A DNA stretch of 64,000 nt. It comes from Sphingomonas sp. BK345 (lineage in GTDB: Bacteria; Pseudomonadota; Alphaproteobacteria; Sphingomonadales; Sphingomonadaceae). Location of the stretch: positions 1 to 64,000 of the forward strand of contig NZ_JACHZX010000008.1 in the NCBI RefSeq assembly GCF_014193845.1, given 5' to 3'. The position numbers and the translations under genes are program-made. Shown piece after piece: positions 24,831 to 32,964 of the stretch. How positions within the stretch are numbered: position 1 is the stretch's first letter; each line of letters opens with the position of its first letter. The notes under the pieces were generated by a model, which was given only the letters and a program-made list of their open reading frames with translations, searched no databases and had not been told where the DNA came from.

Positions 24831-25333
24831 GGCAACACCTCGCCGGGCGCGACGCCCCACAGCCGCTCGGTCTGGACGAAACCGGCCTGGCCGTGGACGT
24901 CGAAGCGGCACCAGCCGTTGCCGCACTGGCTCAAGCGCCCGACCACGCCGGGCTGCGCGCGCCACAGCACGTGCGGGCCGCCGGGGCGGTCGCGCAGCTC
25001 GGCGGTCTCGCCGCCGGTGACGATCGCGGTGCGGGTGTGGCTCACCAGCGTGCCGAGCATCCAGCCCTGCGTACCGCCCGGGTCCTCGACCTTGCGCCAC
25101 TCCTTGAACACGGCGACGACGCGCACCGGCAGATCGGCGCGGACATAGACCCAGCTCGACGGGAAGGTGCGCCCCGGCCCGGTCCGCATCCGCGCGCGCG
25201 ACGGGCTGAGGGAGGCATAATAGGGCGGCTCGCGCAGGTCGGGCGCGGCGTCTGCCGCCGCCCCGCACGCCATCGCCGCCGCCATCACCGCCGCCATCGC
25301 GGCGCGCCGTCCCGCTGAGATCCCGCTGTCCAC
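24827..25333 (-). CDS. Exported SH3-domain protein
   Basis: About 168 residues with an Ala-rich signal peptide (AAMAAVMAAAMACGAAADA) and two bacterial SH3-like segments: PSRARMRTGPGRTFPSSWVYV with VVAVFKEWRKVEDPGG, and WRAQPGVVGRLSQCGNGWCRFD with GQAGFVQTERLWGV. Such proteins usually bind peptidoglycan or envelope ligands. The start is uncertain: the GTG at 25333 gives a charged n-region, and an ATG at 25297 is the alternative. It leads a run of four overlapping genes. Confidence 0.8.
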   Translation of the reverse strand: MDSGISAGRRAAMAAVMAAAMACGAAADAAPDLREPPYYASLSPSRARMRTGPGRTFPSSWVYVRADLPVRVVAVFKEWRKVEDPGGTQGWMLGTLVSHTRTAIVTGGETAELRDRPGGPHVLWRAQPGVVGRLSQCGNGWCRFDVHGQAGFVQTERLWGVAPGEVLP

Positions 25334-25414
25334 GCGCGAGTCTGTAAGAGGCGCGCGGCGCGCCAGCAACCGCTTACCGTTGACGCCCGCGCGGGGCTGC
25401 GCCACTCCGGGCAC

Positions 25415-26413
25415 ATGGCCGATCCGCGACGCTGCGCCCATCCCAAGGTGACCGTCACGCGCGAGCTGCCCGAGGTCGTCATGCAGCGGCTCGAGCAATT
25501 GTTCGACACGAGCAACAACCGCGGCGACCGCGCGCTCTCGCGCGACGCGCTCGCCGCTGCGATGGCCGACAGCGACGTGCTGGTCCCCGCCGTCACCGAC
25601 ACGATCGACGCCGCGCTGATCGCCGGCGCGGGCGAGCGGCTGCGCCTGATCGCCAATTTCGGCGCGGGGGTGAACCACATCGACCTGCGCGCCGCCCGCG
25701 CGCGCGACATCATCGTCACCAACACGCCCGGCGTTCTCACCGAGGACACCGCCGACCTGGTGATGGCGCTGATCGTCTCGGTGCCGCGCCGCCTCGCCGA
25801 GGGCGAGAAACTGGTGCGCTCGGGCCAGTGGACCGGCTGGAGCCCGGGCGGGATGCTGGGCTATCGCATCGGCGGCAAGGCGCTGGGCATCGTCGGCATG
25901 GGGCGGATCGGCCAGGCGGTGGCGCGGCGCGCGCGCGCGTTCGGGCTCTCGATCCACTATCACAACCGCCATCGCCTGCCCGCGGCGGTCGAGCGTGAGC
26001 TCGGCGCGACCTGGCATGCCGAGCTCGACGGCCTGCTCGGCACGGTCGACGTGCTGACGATCCACACTCCCCTTAATGCCGACAGCCGCGACCTGATCGA
26101 CCGGCAAAGGCTGGCGCTGCTGCGCCCGCACGTCTTCGTCATCAACGCCAGTCGCGGCGGCATCCTCGACGAGGACGCGCTGGTCGACGCGCTGGAGGCG
26201 GGACGGCTCGCCGGTGCCGGGCTCGACGTGTGGCGCCACGAGCCCGAGATCGACCCGCGGCTGCTCGCGCTGCCCAACGTCGTCATGACGCCGCACATGG
26301 GCTCGGCGACGTACGAGGGCCGCGTCGCCTCGGGCGAGCGCGTCATCGCGAATATCCGCAGCTGGGCCGACGGCCATCGCCCGCCCGATCAGGTGCTGGA
26401 GGGCTGGGCCTGA
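25415..26413 (+). CDS. D-isomer-specific 2-hydroxyacid dehydrogenase (glyoxylate reductase-like)
   Basis: A 332-residue NAD(P)-dependent dehydrogenase. It has the Rossmann motif GIVGMGRIGQAVARRARAFG, the catalytic Arg in NASRGGILDE, the following Glu region AGLDVWRHEPEIDP, and the catalytic His in MTPHMGSAT. It most resembles glyoxylate/hydroxypyruvate reductases or D-glycerate dehydrogenases; the substrate is not settled. A stand-alone gene divergent from the SH3-nadC unit. Confidence 0.88.
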   Translation: MADPRRCAHPKVTVTRELPEVVMQRLEQLFDTSNNRGDRALSRDALAAAMADSDVLVPAVTDTIDAALIAGAGERLRLIANFGAGVNHIDLRAARARDIIVTNTPGVLTEDTADLVMALIVSVPRRLAEGEKLVRSGQWTGWSPGGMLGYRIGGKALGIVGMGRIGQAVARRARAFGLSIHYHNRHRLPAAVERELGATWHAELDGLLGTVDVLTIHTPLNADSRDLIDRQRLALLRPHVFVINASRGGILDEDALVDALEAGRLAGAGLDVWRHEPEIDPRLLALPNVVMTPHMGSATYEGRVASGERVIANIRSWADGHRPPDQVLEGWA

Positions 26414-26429
26414 GCCCTCGCCGCGGCGC

Positions 26430-26593
26430 GCGAATGTTGAGAAAGTTGAGCCGCTGGACGGCATCGCGCGCGGGACTCAACATTCGCCCGACATCAGGCA
26501 GTGTCGAGATGCTTCGCTCTAAGTGTAGACGGAGCCAAGCTTTCTCACTTCGATGACTGGTCCTTGCCGGTTTAGGGTGGCGCGAATGTTGAG
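26430..26593. repeat. Three copies of a 12-bp word in a non-coding gap
   Basis: GCGAATGTTGAG occurs at 26430-26441 and 26582-26593, and inverted (CTCAACATTCGC) at 26476-26487. The 409-base gap 26414-26822 carries no gene that I can support. The first and inverted copies could fold into a hairpin with a 34-base loop. Confidence 0.7.
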
Positions 26594-26666
26594 TCATGTG
26601 GGAGGCCCGGCGAGATCCGAGAGGGAGGCTGCGCGACGTTTAAGTCTACGCGGCGCGATGATCCGA

Positions 26667-26760
26667 ACCCCTCCCCTTCAGCGGAGGGATCGGGGTGGGG
26701 CGTGACCGATAGCGCCGCGCTCGCGGCAGCGCCCCACCCCTCCCCTGACAATGAGGGATG
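26667..26760. repeat. Inverted repeat near the GH26 gene end
   Basis: CCCCTCCCCTTC...GGGTGGGGCG on the left pairs with CGCCCCACCCCTCCCCTG on the right (about 26667-26750). This is the common paired-palindrome layout. It sits between the convergent 3' ends of the dehydrogenase and GH26 genes and may act as a bidirectional terminator. Confidence 0.55.
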
Positions 26761-26822
26761 AGTCACCGGACACCGCCCAGCTCTATCGCATCCGCTCCCG
26801 CGTAGGACAGCCCCACCTGCGG

Positions 26823-27836
26823 TCAGCGCCCGAAGGCGGCGCGGTACACCCGCGCCACTCTCGGCAGGTGGCCGTCGGTCAGCTTGGCGTTGATGCCGCC
26901 ATCGGAGCGATCCCAGTAATTGTGGTGCGACAGGCGCGATCCCTGCGCCACGATCCAGGCGGCGAGCAGCTGCGCGAAGACGGCGGCGCGATCGTCGTCG
27001 ACGCCCCATTCCGACAGGCCGATCAGCTTGCCGTGGCGCGCGCCGAAGCTCGACAGCCAGGCCAGACCGAACGGCTGCGACAGGCGATAGCCGAAGATCG
27101 ACCGGCCGCCGTCGCGCATGTTCTGGTCGTCGTACTGGCCCTGGTAGTAGAGATCGAGGCTGACGACGTCGACCACGTCGTCGCCGGGATAGCATTGCTC
27201 CGGGTTGATCCCGCCCTCCCCGATGTTGGGGCACCAGTCGAAGTAGAAGCGGTGCGAGACCTGGCGGAAGACGCCGGCGATGCGACGCCACGCCGCGACA
27301 TAGAGCCGTGCCGCCCAGCGCCCGCCCGCGTCGCGCGCGGCGAGCGACTGCGACGGCAGGTTGAACTCCCACGGCAGGCGCACGTAGATGCGGCTGTTCC
27401 CGCGCGGATAGGCGGCGAGGATCGCGCTGGCGACGCGACGGTAGAGGTCGTCGCGCTGGCCCGCGGCGACGCTGTCGTAACCGCCCGGACCGCCGACCGG
27501 CACCGACCATTGCACCCGCCGACCCTGCGCCAGCACCTCGCGACCGACGCCGGCGATGAAGTCGATCGACTGGTCCAGCTGCCCCCAGCTGTCCTGGTTG
27601 AAGTAGAGCAGGTCATGGTCCTGCGGTCGGCCGAGCCACTGCGCCCATCGCCGCATCGCGGCGGGATCGTTGCCCGTGATGGCGCCGAGCTGACGCGTCG
27701 GAATGCCGTCCTGGCGCAGGCCGGGCACCTCGCCGGCATGGCCGCGGCACGCCACCAGCGCGGTTGCCGCCGCGCCCGCGCCCAGCCGCAGCGCATCGCG
27801 TCGACTTGTCTGCCGCGGCTGATCGGTATCAAACAT
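26823..27836 (-). CDS. GH26-like glycoside hydrolase, Tat-exported lipoprotein
   Basis: About 337 residues. The N-terminus has a twin-arginine motif SRRDALRLGAG and a lipobox LVAC with Cys30, so an outer-membrane lipoprotein is expected. The catalytic acid candidate is the Glu in YVRLPWEFN (compare the HE of GH26 beta-mannanases), and the nucleophile candidate is the Glu in IGLSEWGVDDD. Sequence fits the (beta/alpha)8 clan A pattern and resembles GH26 most, but the substrate is open. The start follows GGAGGAAG; an ATG one codon earlier is possible. Confidence 0.72.
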   Translation of the reverse strand: MFDTDQPRQTSRRDALRLGAGAAATALVACRGHAGEVPGLRQDGIPTRQLGAITGNDPAAMRRWAQWLGRPQDHDLLYFNQDSWGQLDQSIDFIAGVGREVLAQGRRVQWSVPVGGPGGYDSVAAGQRDDLYRRVASAILAAYPRGNSRIYVRLPWEFNLPSQSLAARDAGGRWAARLYVAAWRRIAGVFRQVSHRFYFDWCPNIGEGGINPEQCYPGDDVVDVVSLDLYYQGQYDDQNMRDGGRSIFGYRLSQPFGLAWLSSFGARHGKLIGLSEWGVDDDRAAVFAQLLAAWIVAQGSRLSHHNYWDRSDGGINAKLTDGHLPRVARVYRAAFGR

Positions 27837-28106
27837 CATCTTCCTCCTCGAACCCCGTCGCCCGGGTAGAAGTTGCTGCGACTGCGAGATAGCCTGCGGG
27901 CCGCCCGCGGCCGCTCCGCTCGCGCCGCACCGACCACCGTTCACCGGCTTCCGTGCCCCGGCTGCGACGAATCGCGGACGTCGCCGTGCTCTGCCCGATC
28001 ACCAGAGCTACAGCCGCTCACCACTAAGTCGTTGTTATTTGTGGGTCAGCCCGCAGCGGCTGGGACCGACCGCGGCGCCGCGGCGTTGAGCGCGGCGGAG
28101 GTGTGC

Positions 28107-28598
28107 ATGACCGAGGAAGACGAACGCTGGATGCGCGAGGCGATCGCGGTGGCGCGCTCGAAGGGATCGGACCCGTCGACCTCGCCGCTCGGCTCGGTGA
28201 TCGTGCTCGACGGCAAGGTGCTGGCGGCCGAGCGCAACCAGACCCATGAACTGCCCGACGCGACCGCCCATGCCGAGATGATGGCGATCCGCCGCGCCTG
28301 CGAGAACAGCGGCGAACTCGAGCTGCGTGGCGCCACGCTCTACTCGACGCTGCAGCCGTGCGGCATGTGCACGATGGCGTCGATCTGGTCGAAGGTCGGG
28401 CGGGTGGTCTACGGCGCCGGCCGCGAGGACGTCCACGCGATGTACTGGGAGGCGCAGCACGTCGACACCTTGTCCTTCATCGCGGACGCCTATCGCGACG
28501 ACATCGTGATCGAGGGCGGTTGCCTGCGCGAGGAATGCGCCTCGCTCTATTACCCGCCCGACGCCGATCTGCCCGCGGAGGAGCAGGCGAACCTGTGA
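28107..28598 (+). CDS. Nucleoside/cytidine deaminase-family protein
   Basis: A 163-residue zinc deaminase. It has the proton-shuttle Glu and zinc His in TAHAEMMAIRRACE and the two zinc cysteines in LQPCGMCTMASIW. It is like guanine or tRNA-adenosine deaminase relatives that act on free bases or nucleosides; the substrate cannot be assigned. The ATG at 28107 has GGAGG six bases upstream. An open frame runs further upstream but looks non-coding. The 270-base gap before it holds the divergent promoters of this gene and GH26. Confidence 0.85.
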   Translation: MTEEDERWMREAIAVARSKGSDPSTSPLGSVIVLDGKVLAAERNQTHELPDATAHAEMMAIRRACENSGELELRGATLYSTLQPCGMCTMASIWSKVGRVVYGAGREDVHAMYWEAQHVDTLSFIADAYRDDIVIEGGCLREECASLYYPPDADLPAEEQANL

Positions 28599-28656
28599 GG
28601 CGGTTGCGCTCCGCCGGATCGCCCGCACTCGGTCGAGCGCTGCCCTGCCCTCTTCC

Positions 28657-28695
28657 TCCTGCGTCATCCTGAAACAAGTTCAGGATGACGCAGGA
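28657..28695. terminator. Perfect 17-bp hairpin between convergent genes
   Basis: The arms TCCTGCGTCATCCTGAA and TTCAGGATGACGCAGGA are perfect inverted copies around ACAAG. It sits between the 3' ends of the deaminase and ABC1 genes, so a bidirectional terminator or REP role fits; there is no T-run. A shorter relative is at 53035-53055. Confidence 0.75.
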
Positions 28696-28730
28696 TGAGA
28701 TGAAGCGGCGGCGCTCCCGGCCGCACCGCC

Positions 28731-30065
28731 CTACCCCATCGCCGCCGCGCCCAGCCCGCGATAGCGCTCTACCATCGCGCGCACATCGACCCGCGCGCCG
28801 AGCCGCGCGCACAGCAGCGCGGTGCCGCTCACCTTGCGCTGGACGAACAAGGTATCGATCGGCGGCAGGTGCCAGGTCGAGCGGTCGCGCGCCACCACGG
28901 TCGCCTCCTCGCGGATCACGCCGACGAAGCGGCGATCGCCGAAGTCGAACAGGCCAGGCCGGCCGAGCTCGCCCAGGATCACATCGATCATGCGGTTGAC
29001 CGCCGCGCCGTGGCGCTCCACCGCGGCGCGGCCGAGGAAGCCCGCGGCCAGCGCCGCCTCGCGCACGCGCGCGCCGTCGCCGTCTAGCCCCGCCATCAGC
29101 AGCCGGTGATAGCCCGCACGCGTCTCCGCGCGCCCCGGCCGCGCCGCGCCAAAGTCGAGCAGGACCAACCGCCCCGTTTCCGCCTGCCAGCGGTAGTTGG
29201 CGAAATTGGGGTCGGTTTGCATCACGCCCCAGTCGAACAGCTCGCGCAGCACCAGCCGCACCAGCGCCGCGCCGGCGGTGTCGCGCGTCTCCTGCGCCGC
29301 CTCGGCGAGCGTCTCAACCGGCGCACCCGCGACGAAGTCCATCGCCAGGACGCGCTCGGTGCTCAGCGCGGGCTCGGCCGCGGGCAGCACATAGCCGGGG
29401 TCGTCGCCGAGCAGGTCGCGGTAGCGCTGGAGCATCGCCAGCTCGCGCGCGTAATCGGCCTCCTCGCGCAGCTGGCGCTTGGCTTCCTCAAGCAAAGGCC
29501 CCAGGTCAAGCTCGCGCGGCAGCAGCCCGGTGACGCGCAGCAGCGTCGCGACATTGTCGACGTCGGCGTCGATGCTCTCCGCCACGCCGGGATATTGCAC
29601 CTTGATCGCCAGTACGCGCCCGTCGCGCAACTCGGCGCGGTGGACCTGGCCGATCGAAGCCGCGGCGATCGGATGCGCCTGGAAGTGGCGGAAGCGCTTG
29701 CGCCACCCCTCGCCCCATTGCTGCGCCAGCACGCGGTCGAGCTGCGCCGGGGGCATATGGTGCGCGTTCTCGCGCAGCCGCGCCATGATCGCGGTGAGCT
29801 CCGCGGGCAGCACGTCGCCTGCGTCCATCGAGATCATCTGCCCCAGCTTCATCGCCGCGCCGCGCAGCTGGGAGAGCTGGTCGGCGACCCGCGCGGCATT
29901 GGCGGGGGTGAGCAGCAGCTCGTTCATGCGCGGCCGCTCGCCGGCGGCGAGCCGCCGCGCGCCCTCGGCGATCACACCGCCGGCGACGCCGCCGGCGAGC
30001 TTGCCGAATCCGCCCAGTCGCGACCATCGCCCGCTTGGCACCGCGCGTCCGCGCTCGTCCACCAT
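28731..30065 (-). CDS. ABC1/UbiB-family atypical kinase
   Basis: A 444-residue protein of the ABC1/AarF/COQ8 family. It shows the KxGQ motif (AAMKLGQMIS), the Ala-rich nucleotide loop (HPIAAASIGQVH), the Lys in LAIKVQYPG, and a catalytic-loop region GVMQTDPNFANYRW followed by LVLLDFGAARP. Family members support ubiquinone synthesis or lipid homeostasis. There is no C-terminal membrane segment as in UbiB proper, so a stand-alone ABC1 protein is more likely. The ATG at 30065 follows AAGGAG. Confidence 0.88.
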   Translation of the reverse strand: MVDERGRAVPSGRWSRLGGFGKLAGGVAGGVIAEGARRLAAGERPRMNELLLTPANAARVADQLSQLRGAAMKLGQMISMDAGDVLPAELTAIMARLRENAHHMPPAQLDRVLAQQWGEGWRKRFRHFQAHPIAAASIGQVHRAELRDGRVLAIKVQYPGVAESIDADVDNVATLLRVTGLLPRELDLGPLLEEAKRQLREEADYARELAMLQRYRDLLGDDPGYVLPAAEPALSTERVLAMDFVAGAPVETLAEAAQETRDTAGAALVRLVLRELFDWGVMQTDPNFANYRWQAETGRLVLLDFGAARPGRAETRAGYHRLLMAGLDGDGARVREAALAAGFLGRAAVERHGAAVNRMIDVILGELGRPGLFDFGDRRFVGVIREEATVVARDRSTWHLPPIDTLFVQRKVSGTALLCARLGARVDVRAMVERYRGLGAAAMG

Positions 30066-30133
30066 CCGCTCACTCCTTCGCGCGCCTGCAACGGCCGGGC
30101 GCGGCGTTCGGGTGCACGCGGCAACACACACCA

Positions 30134-30165
30134 TTGACAAGCAAATTGATTTATCCGTCTAATCA
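30134..30165 (+). promoter_or_regulatory. Promoter of the plus-strand GH92 gene with candidate ROK site
   Basis: A -35 TTGACA (30134-30139) and -10 TCTAAT (30158-30163) are 18 bases apart, in an AT-rich patch. The word CAAATTG (30142-30148) lies just after the -35. The same word occurs in the promoter region of the TonB receptor (42371-42377) and, inverted, upstream of the ROK kinase (43767-43773). Confidence 0.6.
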
Positions 30166-30216
30166 GAAGCGTAGCCGGGTGGCAGCGGATCACCCTGCGC
30201 GGGCGGGAGAGTGACG

Positions 30217-32556
30217 ATGCGGCGAGCGACACGATGGGCGGGCGCGGCGGCGCTCGCGGCGCTGACGGCGAGCGGCGGTCACGGCCAGCAGGCCGGCCCC
30301 TCCGGCGTCGATCTCGCCGACCCGCGCGTCGGCACCGCGCCGCTCGACCGCCCCGAGCTGATCGGCAACGCGCCGCCGCCGGGCGAGCCGACCTATTCGG
30401 GCATCACCTCGCCGGGTGCGCGGCTGCCGCACAGCGCGGTCGAGGCGGCACCGGTCAACGTCAACGTGCCGCTCACCTACCCCAGCGGCGTCGCGACGCC
30501 CTATTACTACAGCAATCCGACGATGATCGGCTTCACCGCGGGCGGCGGGCCGACCTATGGCGGGCGCGCGCAGCCCTTCGTCATGCCCGTGGTCGGCGAC
30601 TGGACCGTGCCGCCGGCCTCGACTGAGGCCTATTACGACAAGACCAAGGAGGTGGCATCGCCGGGCTATTATGCCGCCGATCTCACCAGTATCGGCGTCA
30701 AGGCCGAGCTGACCGCGACGCGCGCCACCGGGCTGATGCGCTTCACCTTTCCCGCCACCGAACGGGCGCACCTGATCCTCAATCTCAACCGCCGCGGCGG
30801 CGCGATCGAGGTGGTGAACGACCGCACCGTGCGCGGCGCCGCCACCGCCAACGACGATCACGACGCGCGCGACGGCCGCTATTTCGTCGCGATGTTCTCC
30901 AAGCCGTTCAAGCGCTTTGGCACGTTCCGCAAGGATCCTGGCGGTGGCCAGGGCTATGGCATCGGGGGCGCGGACGTGATGCCCGACGCGCGCACGATCG
31001 AGGGCGGGTTCGCCGGCGCCTACGCCGACTTCACCACCCGCGCGGGCGAGCAGGTGCTCGTCAAGATCGCACACGGCGCGAGCTACGCCGACGCCGAGGC
31101 GCGGCTACGCGCGGAGAGCCCGGGCTGGGACTTCGACGGCATGCGTGACGCCGCGCGCGCGGCCTGGTCGGGGCTGCTCGACCGCGTGCAGGTGAGCGGC
31201 GGCAGCGAGAAGCAGCGGCGGCTGTTCTATTCCACCCTGTTCCAGTCCTTCGCCAGCCCGCGGCTGATCGCGCGCAAGGGCGAGCGCTTCGCCGACAGCA
31301 ATGGCAAGGTGCAGACCGCGACGCACGACCGCTACGGCCCGGTGCCGTTCTGGGATACCGGGCGCAACCAGATCGTGCTGCTCGAGCTGCTCGAGCCCAA
31401 GGTCGTGCAGGACATCATGGCGTCCGAGCTCGACATGGCGCGCGAGCGCGGCTTCATGAACACCTCGTTCCACGGCGACAATGCGGTCTTCCTGTATCTC
31501 GGCGCGATGCGGCGCGGCATCCCGTTCGACTATGCCGCGGCCTATGAATTCATGCGCAAGAACGCGACCGACGCCGCTGGGCCGCGCGGCTATCTCGCCG
31601 AGTACATGCGCCGCGGCTGGATCTCGGACGAGGTGCCCGCGGGCAACCCCAGCCCGCCCTATGCGGGCGGCAAGGCAGGCGCGGCGACCACGCTCGAATA
31701 TGCCTGGGATGATCACGCCATGGCCGAGCTGGCCGAGCGGCTCGGGCGCCGCGACGACGTCGCGCTGTTCCGCCGCCGCGCCGCCAACTGGCGCAACGTG
31801 TTCGACAAGCGCAGCGGCTTCGTCCGCGGCCGCACCGAGGACGGCAAGTGGATCGCGCCGTTCGACCCGCAGGAGCCCTATTACAACTTCATGATGAAGG
31901 AGGCGTCGGGCTGGTCGACCCTGTGGCTGGTGCCGCACGACGTCGGCGGACTCGCTGGCGCGCTCGGCGGGCGCGCCGCGTTCAACGCCAAGCTCGACCG
32001 CTTCTTCGCCACCCCCTACACGCCGAAGGGGATCTGCCGCGACTGCACCGGGATGGTCGGCCAGTATGTCCAGGGCAACCAGCCCGACCAGCACGCGCCT
32101 TTCCTCTACGCCTGGGGCGGGCAGCCGTGGAAGACGCAGGCGCTGACCCGCCGCATCCTCGACACGCTGTACGGCAGCGACGCCTCGGGCTTCGGCTATC
32201 CCGGCATGGACGACCAGGGCGCGACCTCGTCGTGGTACGCACTGACGGCGATGGGCTTCTATCCGGTCGACCCGTCGAGCGACGTCTACATGCTGGCGAG
32301 CCCGGTGTTCGACCGCGCCGCGGTGACCCTCGGCAACGGCAAGGTGCTGGAGATCGTGGCGAAGAACAACGGCGCGGCGAACCCGTACATCCAGTCGGCG
32401 ACACTCAACGGGCGCCCCTGGACCAAGGCGTGGTTCCGCCACGACGACGTCAAGGACGGCGCACGGCTCGAGCTGGTGATGGGGCCGTCCCCCAACAAGG
32501 CCTGGGGCAGCGCCCCCGCCGACGCGCCGCCGACGCTCACGCCGATGCCGCGGTAG
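30217..32556 (+). CDS. GH92-family enzyme A, Gln-type HGNQP motif
   Basis: A 779-residue exported protein (signal RRATRWAGAAALAALTASGGHG). GH92 enzymes are calcium-dependent exo-alpha-mannosidases. Landmarks are PVPFWDTGRNQ, TLEYAWDDHAMAELAERLG, QGNQPDQHAPFLYAWGG and PGMDDQGATSSWYALTAMGFYP. The position where classical alpha-mannosidases carry the acid Glu (GNEP) is Gln622, and the DD loop is divergent (GMDDQGATSSW). By analogy with characterised Gln-type GH92 proteins it may cleave mannosyl-phosphate links, or use another linkage. The start at 30217 follows GGGAG; a GTG at 30211 is possible. It is a single gene converging on the receptor operon. Confidence 0.85.
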   Translation: MRRATRWAGAAALAALTASGGHGQQAGPSGVDLADPRVGTAPLDRPELIGNAPPPGEPTYSGITSPGARLPHSAVEAAPVNVNVPLTYPSGVATPYYYSNPTMIGFTAGGGPTYGGRAQPFVMPVVGDWTVPPASTEAYYDKTKEVASPGYYAADLTSIGVKAELTATRATGLMRFTFPATERAHLILNLNRRGGAIEVVNDRTVRGAATANDDHDARDGRYFVAMFSKPFKRFGTFRKDPGGGQGYGIGGADVMPDARTIEGGFAGAYADFTTRAGEQVLVKIAHGASYADAEARLRAESPGWDFDGMRDAARAAWSGLLDRVQVSGGSEKQRRLFYSTLFQSFASPRLIARKGERFADSNGKVQTATHDRYGPVPFWDTGRNQIVLLELLEPKVVQDIMASELDMARERGFMNTSFHGDNAVFLYLGAMRRGIPFDYAAAYEFMRKNATDAAGPRGYLAEYMRRGWISDEVPAGNPSPPYAGGKAGAATTLEYAWDDHAMAELAERLGRRDDVALFRRRAANWRNVFDKRSGFVRGRTEDGKWIAPFDPQEPYYNFMMKEASGWSTLWLVPHDVGGLAGALGGRAAFNAKLDRFFATPYTPKGICRDCTGMVGQYVQGNQPDQHAPFLYAWGGQPWKTQALTRRILDTLYGSDASGFGYPGMDDQGATSSWYALTAMGFYPVDPSSDVYMLASPVFDRAAVTLGNGKVLEIVAKNNGAANPYIQSATLNGRPWTKAWFRHDDVKDGARLELVMGPSPNKAWGSAPADAPPTLTPMPR

Positions 32557-32625
32557 GTACGGGGAGGCGTGGCGGTCGTCTCGGGGTGGTCAGCGGCGGT
32601 AGTCGTCACGACGCCGCCCCCCGCC

Positions 32626-32940
32626 ACCCCGGCGGACGCCGGGGTCCAGTCGGGGGACGCACGTGGCGCTCACGAGGACCTTCCCACCTGAGCCCCGGCG
32701 TCCGCCGAAGCGATGCGTTTGGGGGGCACTCCCGTGTTCCTGCGCGCGCAGGAACCCAGGGCCACGAATGCTGGCGCCTGACGCCCTGGGCTCCTGCGTA
32801 CGCAGGAGCGCGGCACGGCCATGATCGGGATGGTCGACCGCCACCAACCTGTTCCCCGGCAAAGGCCGGGGCCCAGTTGCGCGACGGCCGTGACTCCCAC
32901 GGCGACCTTCCCACCTGGGCCCCGGCCTGCGCCGGGGAAC
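32626..32940. repeat. Three consecutive paired palindromes (BIME-like cluster)
   Basis: The 408-base gap between convergent GH92 genes holds three units, each a hairpin, a CCAG-type spacer edge and a second inverted hairpin. Unit 1: CCCCGGC...GCCGGGG at 32627-32644, partner at 32693-32707. Unit 2: TTCCTGCGCGCGCAGGAA at 32737-32754, partner CTCCTGCGTACGCAGGAG at 32791-32808. Unit 3: 32851-32871, partner 32915-32940. No gene is seen. Confidence 0.8.
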
Positions 32941-32964
32941 GCCATCAGCGAGAGGGCGTGATTC

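Noticed and set aside
32557..32964. Short open frames between the convergent GH92 genes
   Set aside because: They run through paired palindromes, have no ribosome sites and encode Arg/Pro/Gly-rich text.
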